From Streptomyces cyaneochromogenes (lineage in GTDB: Bacteria; Actinomycetota; Actinomycetes; Streptomycetales; Streptomycetaceae), in NCBI RefSeq assembly GCF_003963535.1, contig NZ_CP034539.1, forward strand, positions 1,364,001 to 1,428,000: a DNA stretch of 64,000 nt, in the 5' to 3' direction. Under the pieces are notes generated by a model, which saw only the letters and a list, made by a program, of their open reading frames with translations, had not been told where the DNA came from and ran no database searches. Position 1 is the stretch's first letter; every line of letters starts with the position of its first letter. Below, in pieces: positions 1 to 8,941 of the stretch. A program made the translations under genes and the position numbers.

Positions 1-1272
1 GCCGAGGGCGCCGCCCACCTGTCGGAAGGTGGTGCTGACCGCCGCTCCGGTACCCGCGCGGTCCCGGGCCACGGCGGACATCGCGGCGGATGTCGCGGGG
101 GGCATGACGCAGGCGATGCCGATGCCCATGACGAAGAGGACGGACTCGATGACCCAGACCTCGGTGTGTTCGTCAATGGTGGCCACGGCGAGGAAGGCGA
201 GCGAGGCGAGCAGCATGCCGCCGGCACACACCGGCCGGACCCCCACGCGCTTGGCGGCGAGCGTGGCCGGCGGCGAGAACGCCAACTGGGCCACGGCCAG
301 GGGCAGCAGCAGGCAGCCGGCCTCCAGCGGGGTCCAACCACGGACGCTCTGCAGGTAGAAGACCAGGAAGAAGGTGGCGCCGAGCAGGGCGAAGAAGACC
401 AGGCCGATCACGGTCACGGCGGCGGAGAAGCGGCGGTTGTGGAAGAGGGCGAGGTCCAGCGCGGGGCGCGCGCTGCGGCGTTCCCAGAGAGTGAAGAGAG
501 CCAGGACGGCGAGGCCGCCGAGCATCGGCCCCCAGACCGTGGCGTCCGCCCAGTCGTCCGACTCGCCGCCCTTGATCACGCCGTACACCAGGACGGTCAG
601 GCCGGCCACGGAGAGGACGACGCCGAGGGGGTCGAAGCCGGTGCGCTCGGGATCGCGGGACTCGGGTACGACGAGCAGGGTGGCGACGGCGCCGATCACG
701 ACGATGGGCAGGTTGATCAGGAACACCGAGCCCCACCAGAACCGTTCGAGCAGGGCACCGCCGGTGATGGGCCCCAGCGCGACGGCGAGTCCGGCGGCGC
801 CCGCCCAGACGCCGATGGCCTTGGCGCGTTCGGCGGGCGGGAAGACGGCCATGATGATCGCGAGGGTGGCGGGCAGTACGAGGGCGCCGCCGACGCCCAG
901 CCCGGCCCGGGCGACGATCAGTTCGCCGGCGCTGTGGGCGTAGGCGGACCACAGGGAACAGCCGCCAAAGACGACGAGTCCGGCGAGCAGCGTGCGTTTG
1001 CGGCCGCAGCGGTCGGCGAGGACGCCGGTGGTGAAGAGCAGGGCGGCGAAGACGAGGGTGTAGGAGTCGATCGACCACTGCAGCTCGCTCTGCGTGGCCC
1101 CGAGGCCGACGGGTGCCGGCTCAGCGAGTGTCTTCAGGGCCACGTTCAGGATCGAGGTGTCCAGGACGACGAGGAGGAGGCTCACCAGCAGGACCGCGAG
1201 GACGCGCCACCGGTGCGGGTGCGCGGTCTGCGGGGTGTGCTCGGCGAACTTGAGGCGGGGCTGAGATGTCAC
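1..1272 (-). CDS. MFS drug exporter, EmrB/QacA (DHA2) type, 3' end outside window
   Basis: An inner-membrane proton-coupled exporter of the 14-TM DHA2 family, read from GTG at 1272 with GAGGAG eight bases upstream. The 424 visible codons show many hydrophobic segments, the family motif LDTSILNVAL in TM1, the loop motif ADRCGRKRTLLAG between TM2 and TM3, and a motif-C-like stretch GPITGGALLERFWW. The C-terminus runs off the left edge. It lies downstream of the phosphopantetheinyl transferase on the same strand, so export of the product of the adjacent cluster is the natural inference. A 16-bp perfect inverted repeat at 1355-1400 lies in its leader and probably controls it. Substrate is not predictable from sequence. 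Confidence 0.88.
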   Translation of the reverse strand, partial: MTSQPRLKFAEHTPQTAHPHRWRVLAVLLVSLLLVVLDTSILNVALKTLAEPAPVGLGATQSELQWSIDSYTLVFAALLFTTGVLADRCGRKRTLLAGLVVFGGCSLWSAYAHSAGELIVARAGLGVGGALVLPATLAIIMAVFPPAERAKAIGVWAGAAGLAVALGPITGGALLERFWWGSVFLINLPIVVIGAVATLLVVPESRDPERTGFDPLGVVLSVAGLTVLVYGVIKGGESDDWADATVWGPMLGGLAVLALFTLWERRSARPALDLALFHNRRFSAAVTVIGLVFFALLGATFFLVFYLQSVRGWTPLEAGCLLLPLAVAQLAFSPPATLAAKRVGVRPVCAGGMLLASLAFLAVATIDEHTEVWVIESVLFVMGIGIACVMPPATSAAMSAVARDRAGTGAAVSTTFRQVGGALG

Positions 1273-1354
1273 GGATTCCGCTCCTCGAAAGGAAGAGGGG
1301 TGCGTGAGCCGAGTGCCGTTCTACTGCCGTGTGTTGTCGACGCTAGACCTGGCG

Positions 1355-1400
1355 GGCAATCGAGTCAACGGTGTATCGAAACATCGTTGACTCGATTGCC
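1355..1400. promoter_or_regulatory. Perfect 16-bp inverted repeat, probable repressor operator
   Basis: Arms GGCAATCGAGTCAACG (1355-1370) and its exact complement (1385-1400) flank a 14-base loop. The site is 83 bases upstream of the exporter start in a 355-bp gap (1273-1627) that holds no gene. Such long perfect dyads in front of exporter genes are usually TetR- or MarR-family operators, but no regulator gene is visible beside it. Confidence 0.6.
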
Positions 1401-1627
1401 GACTCCCCGCTGGGGCGCACTTCCGCGAGCCGTCACGGGCCGTCCGGGCCGGCGCACTGCCGAGCAACCAGCCGTTCATCCCGGCAATTGGCGAGCTACC
1501 GCCCATCCGGGGCCGGCGCGCGGCCGAACAACCGCCGTGCGGGCCCGGGCGCCCTGACAGTCGGCCACCGCCTTTCGATCCCGGACCGTTGCCGAAGGAC
1601 CGTCGTACGGTGAGGCGCGCAGTCGGC

Positions 1628-2434
1628 CTACCCGCCTTCCGGGCCCAGCGCGCCGGCGACCACAAAGCGGCCCGCGACCTGGTCGCAGCGCAGGTGCCAG
1701 CCTCCTGCCGTCCCGTCCAACCGCCAGCCGCCGTCCCGCGGTTCGGGCCGGGGGCGCAGGCGGGAGAAGTCGTGCGCCAGGCCTACGCCGAGTGCCTTCG
1801 TGTAGGCCTCCTTCAGCGTCCACAGGCGTACCAGCCTCAGGTTCCGCTCGGCCGGCGGCAGCCCGCACAGTTCCGCCAGTTCTTCCGGGTGGCAGAACTT
1901 CTCGGCGAGTCCGGGTGCCAGCAGGGGGCGGTCCGAGGCCTCGACGTCCACGCCGATCCGGCGGCCGCGGGCGACCCCGACCACCAGCATCCCGGCCGTG
2001 TGGCTGATGCCCACATCCAGTCCGGCGGGCCGGTGCAGGACCGGGCGCCCGTGGCCGTCACGGCCCACGACCACCCGGTCCGGTGCGGTGCCCGCCACGA
2101 CGGCCACCGCGTGGCGCAGCAGCAACCGGGAGCCCAGAAGCCTTGCCCGTACGAGGGGTTCGCGCGCCGTCCGGTAGCGCGGCCAGTCCGGGCCGAGCAC
2201 CTCACGCACGGCCGACTCCGTCTCCCCTCCGCTTCCCCAGTCGTCCAGCCGGCCGTGGCAGACCGCGTATCCGTGCCGCAGCACGGCCTCATGGACCGCG
2301 CGCCAGCCCACCGCGGCCAGAGGGTCAACAGGGAGCGGTCTCCCGTCAGTTGGGGAACCTCCGGGAAGCGGCTCCCCTTCAGGTAACGAGCCCCCGGGGG
2401 CCGCCCCCTCGAATGCCGCGTCCGAACCCACCAT
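1628..2434 (-). CDS. Sfp-type 4'-phosphopantetheinyl transferase
   Basis: Transfers the phosphopantetheine arm of CoA to the active serine of carrier proteins, converting the ACPs and the PKS of the adjacent operon to holo form. 268 residues from ATG 2434, preceded by AAGGAGA. The family signatures appear in order: GRPVL, ISHTAGM, the Mg-binding IGVDVEASDR and WTLKEAYTKALGVGL (WxxKEA). Length fits the Sfp class rather than AcpS. It is divergent from the FAAL-led operon across a 243-bp gap, so its transcription may be co-controlled with the cluster. A start further upstream is possible in the open frame, but that extension has no family similarity and crosses the divergent promoter region. Confidence 0.93.
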   Translation of the reverse strand: MVGSDAAFEGAAPGGSLPEGEPLPGGSPTDGRPLPVDPLAAVGWRAVHEAVLRHGYAVCHGRLDDWGSGGETESAVREVLGPDWPRYRTAREPLVRARLLGSRLLLRHAVAVVAGTAPDRVVVGRDGHGRPVLHRPAGLDVGISHTAGMLVVGVARGRRIGVDVEASDRPLLAPGLAEKFCHPEELAELCGLPPAERNLRLVRLWTLKEAYTKALGVGLAHDFSRLRPRPEPRDGGWRLDGTAGGWHLRCDQVAGRFVVAGALGPEGG

Positions 2435-2677
2435 CGCCGTCTCCTTCGCCGCCTCGGTAGGCACTGCGTGCCAGCACCGACTGTGCCAGTTCGCGCACCC
2501 ACCGTTGTATCGGCTCGGACAGCGACCGTCCCGAGGACCCCAAACCCGTGACGTGCGCGCCAATTTCCGCTTTACGTCTCCTTTTCGCGGCACCTCAAGG
2601 CTGATGTCACCGGGTGGCACGCGGTGCCTCCCCAAGGTTCCACACCGCACCAGTACCCACCGCGGAAAGGACAGCCT

Positions 2678-4498
2678 GTGCCTCACCAGCCTGACTCCCG
2701 AACCTTGACGGACGCCGTACGGGCCGGCGTGGAACGCCATCCCGACCGTGCCGCCTTCGTGTACCTGCACGAGGACGGCCTGGGGATGAGGCCCGAGGAG
2801 CTCAGTTACGCCGAACTGGACCGGCGGGCCCGCGTCGTGGCCGCCCGGCTGCGCCAAGCGTCCAAGGGCGACCCTTCTCGCCCGGTCCTGCTGCTCTACC
2901 CGCCGACCCTGGACTTCGTCACAGCCTTCCTGGGCTGCTTCTACGCCGGCCGTACGGCCATTCCGGCCCCACTGCCCGACGAGCCCGGCGAACGGCTGGC
3001 CCGGGTCAGCGGCATCCTGCGGGACGCCAAGGTGGGAGCGGTCCTGACCCTCCCCCAGTACCGGCAGGCCATCAGCGCCTGGCTGGCCGCCTCGGGGGAG
3101 CAGGACGTGGTGTGCCTGTCAACCGGCGCCGACGAGGACGACGGCACCGATCCCGACCTGTGGACCCCGCCCCGGGTACGCGGCACCGACGTGGCCTTCC
3201 TCCAGTACAGCTCCGGCTCCACCAGCGAGCCCAAGGGCGTGATGGTCACGCACACCAATCTCGCCGCCAACCAGGAGGCCATCCGTTCCGCCATGAAGAC
3301 GCCGCAGGGTGTCGTGGCGGGCAGCTGGCTGCCGCTCTACCACGACATGGGGCTCATCGGCATGACGCTGCAGCCGCTGTGGGTGGGAGGCACCAGTGTG
3401 CAGATGTCACCGATCTCGTTCATCAAACAGCCGGGGCGCTGGCTGCGCATGATCCACGACTACCGGGTGGAGGGCACCGCCTCGCCCAACTTCGGCTACG
3501 AGCTGTGCGTCCGGCGCGTCTCCGAGGAGCAGTCGGCGGGGCTGGACCTGTCAAGCCTGCGGGTGGCGCTCAACGGGGCCGAGCCCGTGCGCGCCGACAC
3601 CCTGCGCGCCTTCGTCCGGCGCTTCGCCGGCAACGGACTGCGCGCCGAGGCCGTGCTGCCCTGCTACGGCCTGGCCGAGAACACGCTGCTGGTCTCCGGC
3701 AACGACCCCGAGTCGCCGCACCTGGAACTCGCCGTCGACGCCCAGGCCCTGGAGCAGGACGAGCTGCGCCCCGCCCGCACCGACCGACCGAGCCGCACCC
3801 TGGTCAGCTGCGGCCGCCCGAAGGACACCGAAGTGCTGATCGTGGACCCGATGACCCTGCGGGGGCTGCCCGACGGCCAGGTCGGCGAAATCTGGCTGCG
3901 TGGACCGTCGGTGGCCGCCGGCTACTGGAACCGGAGCGAGCTCACCGCCGAGACCTTCCGGGCGGTGACGGCGGACGGCCGGGCGGGCTGCTTGCGCACC
4001 GGCGACCTCGGGGCGCTGCGCGACGGGGAGCTCTATGTCACCGGGCGGATCAAGGAGATGCTCATCCAGCACGGCCGCAACCTCTACCCGCAGGACATCG
4101 AGCAGGCCGTTCAGGAGTCCGGGGACGCGTTCCGGCGTGGCGGCGGCGCGGTGTTCAGCGTCACCGACGAGGCGTCCGAACGAGCCCACGTGGTCGTGGT
4201 GCAGGAGCTCAAGGCCTGGGCGACCAGCGACGAGGAGGCCCTGGCCCGCCTCGCCGCCTCCGTGCAGGCGCTGCTCAGCCGCCAGTTCCAGCTGCCCGCG
4301 GTGAGCGTGGTGCTCGTACGGCCCGGGGTGATCCGCAAGACCACCAGCGGCAAGACGCAGCGCACGCTCATGCGGCGGCTCTTCCTCGACGGCGGCCTGC
4401 CCGTGCTGCACCAGCGCCTGGCACCCGCGGTCGTCGCCCTGCTGCCCGCCACGGACGCGGCACCCGAGCCCACCGCCGCCGTGTCTCCCCGCCCCTGA
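2678..4498 (+). CDS. Fatty acyl-AMP ligase (FAAL)
   Basis: Activates a free fatty acid as acyl-adenylate and loads it onto an ACP, here probably the one encoded next. 606 residues from GTG 2678 with GGAAAGG seven bases before it. An ATG at 2624 in the same frame lacks a ribosome site. ANL-superfamily motifs appear in order: FLQYSSGSTSEPKGVMVTH (P-loop), LPLYHDMGLIG, NGAEPVR, YGLAENTLL, RTGDLG, GRIKEMLIQHGRNLYPQDIE and RKTTSGKTQR. The NGAEPVR and HGRNLYPQDIE forms are typical of FAALs rather than acyl-CoA ligases. It heads a plus-strand operon and should supply the starter acyl chain. Confidence 0.93.
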   Translation: MPHQPDSRTLTDAVRAGVERHPDRAAFVYLHEDGLGMRPEELSYAELDRRARVVAARLRQASKGDPSRPVLLLYPPTLDFVTAFLGCFYAGRTAIPAPLPDEPGERLARVSGILRDAKVGAVLTLPQYRQAISAWLAASGEQDVVCLSTGADEDDGTDPDLWTPPRVRGTDVAFLQYSSGSTSEPKGVMVTHTNLAANQEAIRSAMKTPQGVVAGSWLPLYHDMGLIGMTLQPLWVGGTSVQMSPISFIKQPGRWLRMIHDYRVEGTASPNFGYELCVRRVSEEQSAGLDLSSLRVALNGAEPVRADTLRAFVRRFAGNGLRAEAVLPCYGLAENTLLVSGNDPESPHLELAVDAQALEQDELRPARTDRPSRTLVSCGRPKDTEVLIVDPMTLRGLPDGQVGEIWLRGPSVAAGYWNRSELTAETFRAVTADGRAGCLRTGDLGALRDGELYVTGRIKEMLIQHGRNLYPQDIEQAVQESGDAFRRGGGAVFSVTDEASERAHVVVVQELKAWATSDEEALARLAASVQALLSRQFQLPAVSVVLVRPGVIRKTTSGKTQRTLMRRLFLDGGLPVLHQRLAPAVVALLPATDAAPEPTAAVSPRP

Positions 4499-4533
4499 GA
4501 TCCGCGTCCGAGATCCCGAGAGAGAAGTACGCC

Positions 4534-4866
4534 ATGAGCATCGCCCCCGACACGCGTACCGCCACCCCCCAACCCCTGGACCGTCCCTTGCCGCAGGGGA
4601 ACGCCCCCGACCTCGAGCTGTGGCTGACCGAACGGGTGGCCTTCCACCTGCACCGGGCGTGCGACGAGATCGACCCCGACACCCCGCTCGCCGACTACGG
4701 CATCGACTCGGTCGCGGCCATCAGCATCTGCGGCGAGATCGAACAGCACTACCGGCTCGCGGTCGCCCCCACCATCGCGTACGACTTCCCGACCGTCCAC
4801 GCGATCACCGGTCACCTCGCCGAGCTCCTGGCCGACAAGGCGAAGCACGACGAGGAGCCCTCATGA
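4534..4866 (+). CDS. Acyl carrier protein (starter ACP)
   Basis: 110-residue carrier protein with a roughly 25-residue Pro/Thr-rich N-terminal extension. The phosphopantetheine site is DYGIDSVAA, with Ser59 as attachment residue. ATG 4534 follows GAGAGAAG. The stop overlaps the PKS start (ATGA, 4863-4866), indicating translational coupling. Position between the FAAL and the PKS suggests it receives the fatty acyl group from the FAAL and hands it to the ketosynthase. The serine context with an extended N-terminus resembles FAAL-partner ACPs; pairing is inferred from order only. Confidence 0.93.
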   Translation: MSIAPDTRTATPQPLDRPLPQGNAPDLELWLTERVAFHLHRACDEIDPDTPLADYGIDSVAAISICGEIEQHYRLAVAPTIAYDFPTVHAITGHLAELLADKAKHDEEPS

Positions 4867-7800
4867 CCGAACGCGAACCCATCGCGGTCGTCGGCCTCGA
4901 CTGCCGCTTCCCCGGCGCCCGCAACGCCCAGGAGTACTGGTCGCTCCTCATGGACGGACGCGACGGCACGGACCGTGTGCCCGAACAGCGCTGGGACGCC
5001 GACCGCTACTACGCCGCCGCGTCGGCCGCCCCGCAGAGCGCCCGCGAGGCCCGGCCGCGGGGCCGCAGCAACTCGGTGCGCGGCGGCTTCATCGCCGACC
5101 CCGATGCCTTCGACCCCGGCTTCTTCGGGATCGCCCCGCGCGAGGCCACCGCCATGGACCCGCAGCAGCGGCTGCTGCTGCAGTGCTCGTGGCGGGCCAT
5201 CGAGGACGCCGCGCTCGCTCCGCAGGACCTGGCCGGCACCGAGACAGGCGTGTTCGTCGGCGTGATGGCCAACGAGTGGGCGTACCTGCAACTCGCCGAC
5301 TACGACCGGATCACCGCTCGTTACGGCTCGGGCAACGGCTACTTCATGGGCGCGAACCGCGTCTCGTACCACCTCGACCTCAAGGGCCCCAGCCTGGCGG
5401 TGGACACGGCCTGCTCCTCCTCGCTCGTCGCCGTCCACCTCGCGGTGAACGCGCTGCGCGCCAAGGAGTGCGACCACGCCCTCGCGGCCGGCACCAACCT
5501 GATCATGACCCCGGTCATCAACATCTTCTACGCCCAGGCCGGCCTCTCGGCACCGGACGGCCGCTGCAAGCCGTTCAGCGCCTCCGCCGACGGGATCGGA
5601 CGGGCCGAGGGCGTCGCGGTGCTGGTACTGCGCAGACTGAGCGACGCCCTGGCGGACCGTCAGCCGGTGTACGCCGTGCTGAAGGAGACCGGGATCAACC
5701 AGGACGGGCGCAGCAACGGCATCACGGCGCCCAACCGCTGGGCGCAGCAGCGGCTCATCGAGTCCGTGTGGCGGCGGGCCGGCGTCACCGCCGATGACAT
5801 CCGCTTCGTGGAGGCGCACGGCACCGGGACGCTGCTGGGCGACTTCATCGAGGCCCAGGCGCTCGGCGAGCTGACCAGTGGCCGCGGCAGTGGAAGCGTC
5901 GCGCTGGGCTCGGTCAAGAGCAATTTCGGGCACGCGGAGGGCGCGGCCGGGATCGCCGGGCTCATCAAGGCCGTCCTCGCACTGCACCACCGCACGGTGC
6001 CGCCGAGTCGGTTCGCCGACGACGAGAACCCGAAACTGGATCTGTCCGGGCGCCGGCTGTCCCTGCTGAGGTCGCCGCTCAAGCTACCGTCCGGCACCGT
6101 GCACGCCGCGGTGAGCAGTTTCGGCATGGGCGGCAGCAACGCGCACGCGGTGCTGGGCTCCGCGCCCCACGCGGTCCACCACAGCCGGCACGCGGCACCG
6201 GGCGTGTTCACCCTCTCCGCCCGCACCCCGGAGCGGCTGCGCGCGAATCTGCTGGCGCAGGCCGACGCCCTGTCCCGCCGTCCCGGGAGCCAGCTGGCGC
6301 AGCTGTGCTGGACCAGCAACCGCGTCAAGTCCCGGCTGCCGCACCGCGCGGCCGTGGCAGCGGGCGATCTGCCCACGCTGGTCGCCGGGTTACGGAAGGC
6401 CGCGGAGCGCGCCGAGGGGACCGCGCGGGTGGACGGCGGGCGGCGAGGGGTGCCGTCGGTGGCGTTCGCCTTCACGGGGCAGGGCGCCCAGCACCCTCGT
6501 ATGACCGCGTCCTGGTACCGGTCGTGCCCCGCCTACGCGCGCCACCTCGACGAGATCGACACGCTGCTCGCCCCGCACACCGGAGTGTCCGTGCGCGACC
6601 AGGTGCTCGACGCGGACGCGGAGGTCCAGGGCGCGCGGCTGGCCCAGCCCGCGCTGTTCGCCGTGGAGTACGCGATGGCCGCCACCCTGACCGAGGCCGG
6701 GATCAGGCCGTCGTACGTGATCGGGCACAGCATCGGCGAGTTCGCCGCCGCGTGCGCGGCCGGGGCGCTGGACGTGGCGGACGCGGCGCGGCTGGTCGCC
6801 CGGCGCGGGGCGCTGATGGAGAAGCTGCCCAAGGACGGCGGGATGCTCTCGGTGAGCCTGGGCGCCACGGAGGTGGAACCGCTGCTGGTGGGGCGGGCGC
6901 GGCTGGGCGTGGCCGCGGTCAACGGCCGGCGCAGCACCGTGATCGCCGGGGACCTCGACGAACTGGCCGCGGTGGAGAAGGAGTTGGCCGAGCGCAAGGT
7001 GTCCGTCCGGCGGCTCACCGTCTCGCATGCCTTCCACTCGCCGCTGATGCGGCCCGTGGTCGAGGAGTTCCGCCGGGAGTGCGCGGACGTGTCCGACCGG
7101 CGGCCGGCGCTCCCGGTGTTCTCGACGGTGTACGGCCGTGAGTTGAGCGGCGAGGAGACCATGGACGCCGCGTACTGGGCGCGGCAGATCACCGAGCCGG
7201 TCCGGTTCGCCGAGGCCGCGGGCGCGCTCCTCGCCACCGGCGTCACCCATGTGGTGGAGATCGGCCCGCGCGCGGTGCTCACCCCGCTTCTGTCGACGTT
7301 GCGGGCGGAAGGGGACCATGCCGTGAGTCTGCACAGCGCGCACCCGGGAGAGCACGCTCCCGGACACCGCCCCCAGGAGCTGTTCGGGGAGCTGTGGTGC
7401 GCCGGTCTCACGCCGGACTGGGACCTGCTGTACGACGCGGCGGACCGGGTGCCGCGCCGACTGCCGCCGTACCTGTTCGACGAGTCGTTCCGGTCCTGGC
7501 GCTCCGGTGCCGCCCCCGGACATCCGGAACCGTCCACGCCATCAGTCCCCCTTGGCGCGGACACCGCCGCGGTACCGAGTGGCGCGGACCGCGGGGAATC
7601 GTGCCCGCCGGCCCCGGCGGGGGCCCCGCCCGACCCCCTCGCCGTGCTGACACGCCGTCTGGTGTGCCGGGTCGGCGGGCACGACCCGCAGCACGTGCAC
7701 GACCACGACCGGCTCCACGAGGACCTGGGCTTCGACTCGATCCGGGTCATGGAGCTGAAGACCCGAATCGAGGACGCACTGCCGCAGCTCGGGTCGCTCC

Positions 7801-7919
7801 CGATCGAGGATCTGCTCGCCAGCCTGCGCACGGTGGCCGACCTGGTCGCGTACCTGCGCGGCCAACTCCCCCACGGCTCCGCCACCCCCCTTCCCATGAC
7901 CATGGAAGGAACACGTTGA
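4863..7919 (+). CDS. Type I polyketide synthase, single module KS-AT-ACP
   Basis: 1018 residues. KS domain about 1-430 with VDTACSSSLVAVHLA (Cys184), VEAHGTGTLLGD and KSNFGHAEGAAG. AT domain about 540-830 with FTGQGAQ, GHSIGE (Ser623) and AFHSPLM; the HAFH motif predicts malonyl-CoA. ACP about 930-1005 with LGFDSIRVMEL (Ser959). There is no KR, DH, ER, methyltransferase or TE. One decarboxylative condensation therefore turns an acyl-ACP starter into a beta-ketoacyl-ACP and leaves the keto group unreduced, which is the intermediate needed for 3-acyl tetronates. It overlaps both neighbours by ATGA-type junctions. Confidence 0.94.
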   Translation: MTEREPIAVVGLDCRFPGARNAQEYWSLLMDGRDGTDRVPEQRWDADRYYAAASAAPQSAREARPRGRSNSVRGGFIADPDAFDPGFFGIAPREATAMDPQQRLLLQCSWRAIEDAALAPQDLAGTETGVFVGVMANEWAYLQLADYDRITARYGSGNGYFMGANRVSYHLDLKGPSLAVDTACSSSLVAVHLAVNALRAKECDHALAAGTNLIMTPVINIFYAQAGLSAPDGRCKPFSASADGIGRAEGVAVLVLRRLSDALADRQPVYAVLKETGINQDGRSNGITAPNRWAQQRLIESVWRRAGVTADDIRFVEAHGTGTLLGDFIEAQALGELTSGRGSGSVALGSVKSNFGHAEGAAGIAGLIKAVLALHHRTVPPSRFADDENPKLDLSGRRLSLLRSPLKLPSGTVHAAVSSFGMGGSNAHAVLGSAPHAVHHSRHAAPGVFTLSARTPERLRANLLAQADALSRRPGSQLAQLCWTSNRVKSRLPHRAAVAAGDLPTLVAGLRKAAERAEGTARVDGGRRGVPSVAFAFTGQGAQHPRMTASWYRSCPAYARHLDEIDTLLAPHTGVSVRDQVLDADAEVQGARLAQPALFAVEYAMAATLTEAGIRPSYVIGHSIGEFAAACAAGALDVADAARLVARRGALMEKLPKDGGMLSVSLGATEVEPLLVGRARLGVAAVNGRRSTVIAGDLDELAAVEKELAERKVSVRRLTVSHAFHSPLMRPVVEEFRRECADVSDRRPALPVFSTVYGRELSGEETMDAAYWARQITEPVRFAEAAGALLATGVTHVVEIGPRAVLTPLLSTLRAEGDHAVSLHSAHPGEHAPGHRPQELFGELWCAGLTPDWDLLYDAADRVPRRLPPYLFDESFRSWRSGAAPGHPEPSTPSVPLGADTAAVPSGADRGESCPPAPAGAPPDPLAVLTRRLVCRVGGHDPQHVHDHDRLHEDLGFDSIRVMELKTRIEDALPQLGSLPIEDLLASLRTVADLVAYLRGQLPHGSATPLPMTMEGTR

Positions 7920-8941
7920 TGGCACCTCCCACCGCGTACCTGGCCTCGGTCGGCACCTGCCTGCCCGGGGACCCGGTGGACAACGCGACCCTGGCCAAAC
8001 TCGTCGGCGTCGACGAGACATGGGCCGAGATGTTCACCGGCAACATCAGCCGGTACTTGGCCGTCGACCTGGCGACCGGCCAGATACGGCACAGCCTGGC
8101 CGACATCGCGACGACCGCGGCCGACCGGGCGCTGGCGGAGGCCGGCCTGGAGCCGGGGGACGTCGACTGCGTCGTACTGGGCACGGCCACCCCGGACCAT
8201 CTGATGCCCGCCACGGTGAACCTGGTCGCGGACCGGCTCGGCGTCGACAACGTCCCCACGTACCAGCTCCAGTCCGGTTGCGCCGGTGCCGTACAGGCCC
8301 TGGACGTGGCCCGCACCCTGCTGCTGGCCGGACGCTGCACCACCGCGCTGGTGATCGGCGGTGACGTGTGTGCCAAGCATCTTCAGACGGACTTCGACCC
8401 CGGCAGCCGTACCTCCGCCGAACTCGTCAACTACGTGCTCTTCGGCGACGGGGCCGGCGCGGCCGTGCTCAGCACCGAGGCAAGGGGCCAGGGCATCGAG
8501 ATCCGGCAGGTGCTCAACCGGCTGGTGGGCCTGGGCCGGGAGCCCGGCCAGGTCATCGACTGGTTCGGGCTCGGCGACCGGCACAGCGACCGCACGGCTG
8601 TCTTCGAGGACTACAAGGCGATCGAGGCGTCGGTGCCGGTCATGGCCGGGCAGATGTTCTGGGAGCTCCTGGACGACCTCGGCTGGAGCGCCGACGCAGT
8701 GGACTTCCTGCTGCCCCCACAGCTCTCCGGCCGGATGAGCGACCGCATCTCCGCGGGCATGCCCGCCCCGGAAGCCCGGCGTGTCAACGTGGTGCGCACC
8801 GTCGGGAACAACGGCAACGCCCTGCCGTTCCTCCAGCTCGCCGAGCTGCTGCGGCAGTGGGACGGCCCCGGGCGCGCGGTCGCGGTCGCCATCGAGTCCA
8901 GCAAGTGGATCAAGTCGGGTATCGCCCTGGAGCGTTCATGA
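7919..8941 (+). CDS. KAS III (FabH)-like condensing/acyltransferase enzyme, atypical active site
   Basis: 340 residues from ATG 7919 with GGAAGGA upstream. Thiolase fold with nucleophile Cys121 in QLQSGCAGAVQALD and the glycine-rich FGDGAGAAVL. The usual PHQANxRI motif reads LLPPQLSGRMSDRI, so the catalytic His position is Pro267; the usual GNTSAAS motif reads GNNGNALPF (Asn298). In tetronate pathways a KAS III-like enzyme joins glyceryl-ACP to the beta-ketoacyl chain. FkbH, the second ACP and a beta-ketoacyl-producing PKS are all adjacent here, which supports that role. Whether the His loss is normal for this subfamily cannot be decided from sequence alone. Confidence 0.88.
   Translation: MAPPTAYLASVGTCLPGDPVDNATLAKLVGVDETWAEMFTGNISRYLAVDLATGQIRHSLADIATTAADRALAEAGLEPGDVDCVVLGTATPDHLMPATVNLVADRLGVDNVPTYQLQSGCAGAVQALDVARTLLLAGRCTTALVIGGDVCAKHLQTDFDPGSRTSAELVNYVLFGDGAGAAVLSTEARGQGIEIRQVLNRLVGLGREPGQVIDWFGLGDRHSDRTAVFEDYKAIEASVPVMAGQMFWELLDDLGWSADAVDFLLPPQLSGRMSDRISAGMPAPEARRVNVVRTVGNNGNALPFLQLAELLRQWDGPGRAVAVAIESSKWIKSGIALERS

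Noticed and set aside
166..1557. 463-codon open frame on the plus strand
   Set aside because: Antisense to the MFS exporter, Glu/Gly-rich shadow; also crosses the inverted repeat region.
2624..2677. ATG 2624 as FAAL start
   Set aside because: No ribosome-binding site before it; GTG 2678 has a well-spaced GGAAAGG and begins where family similarity begins.
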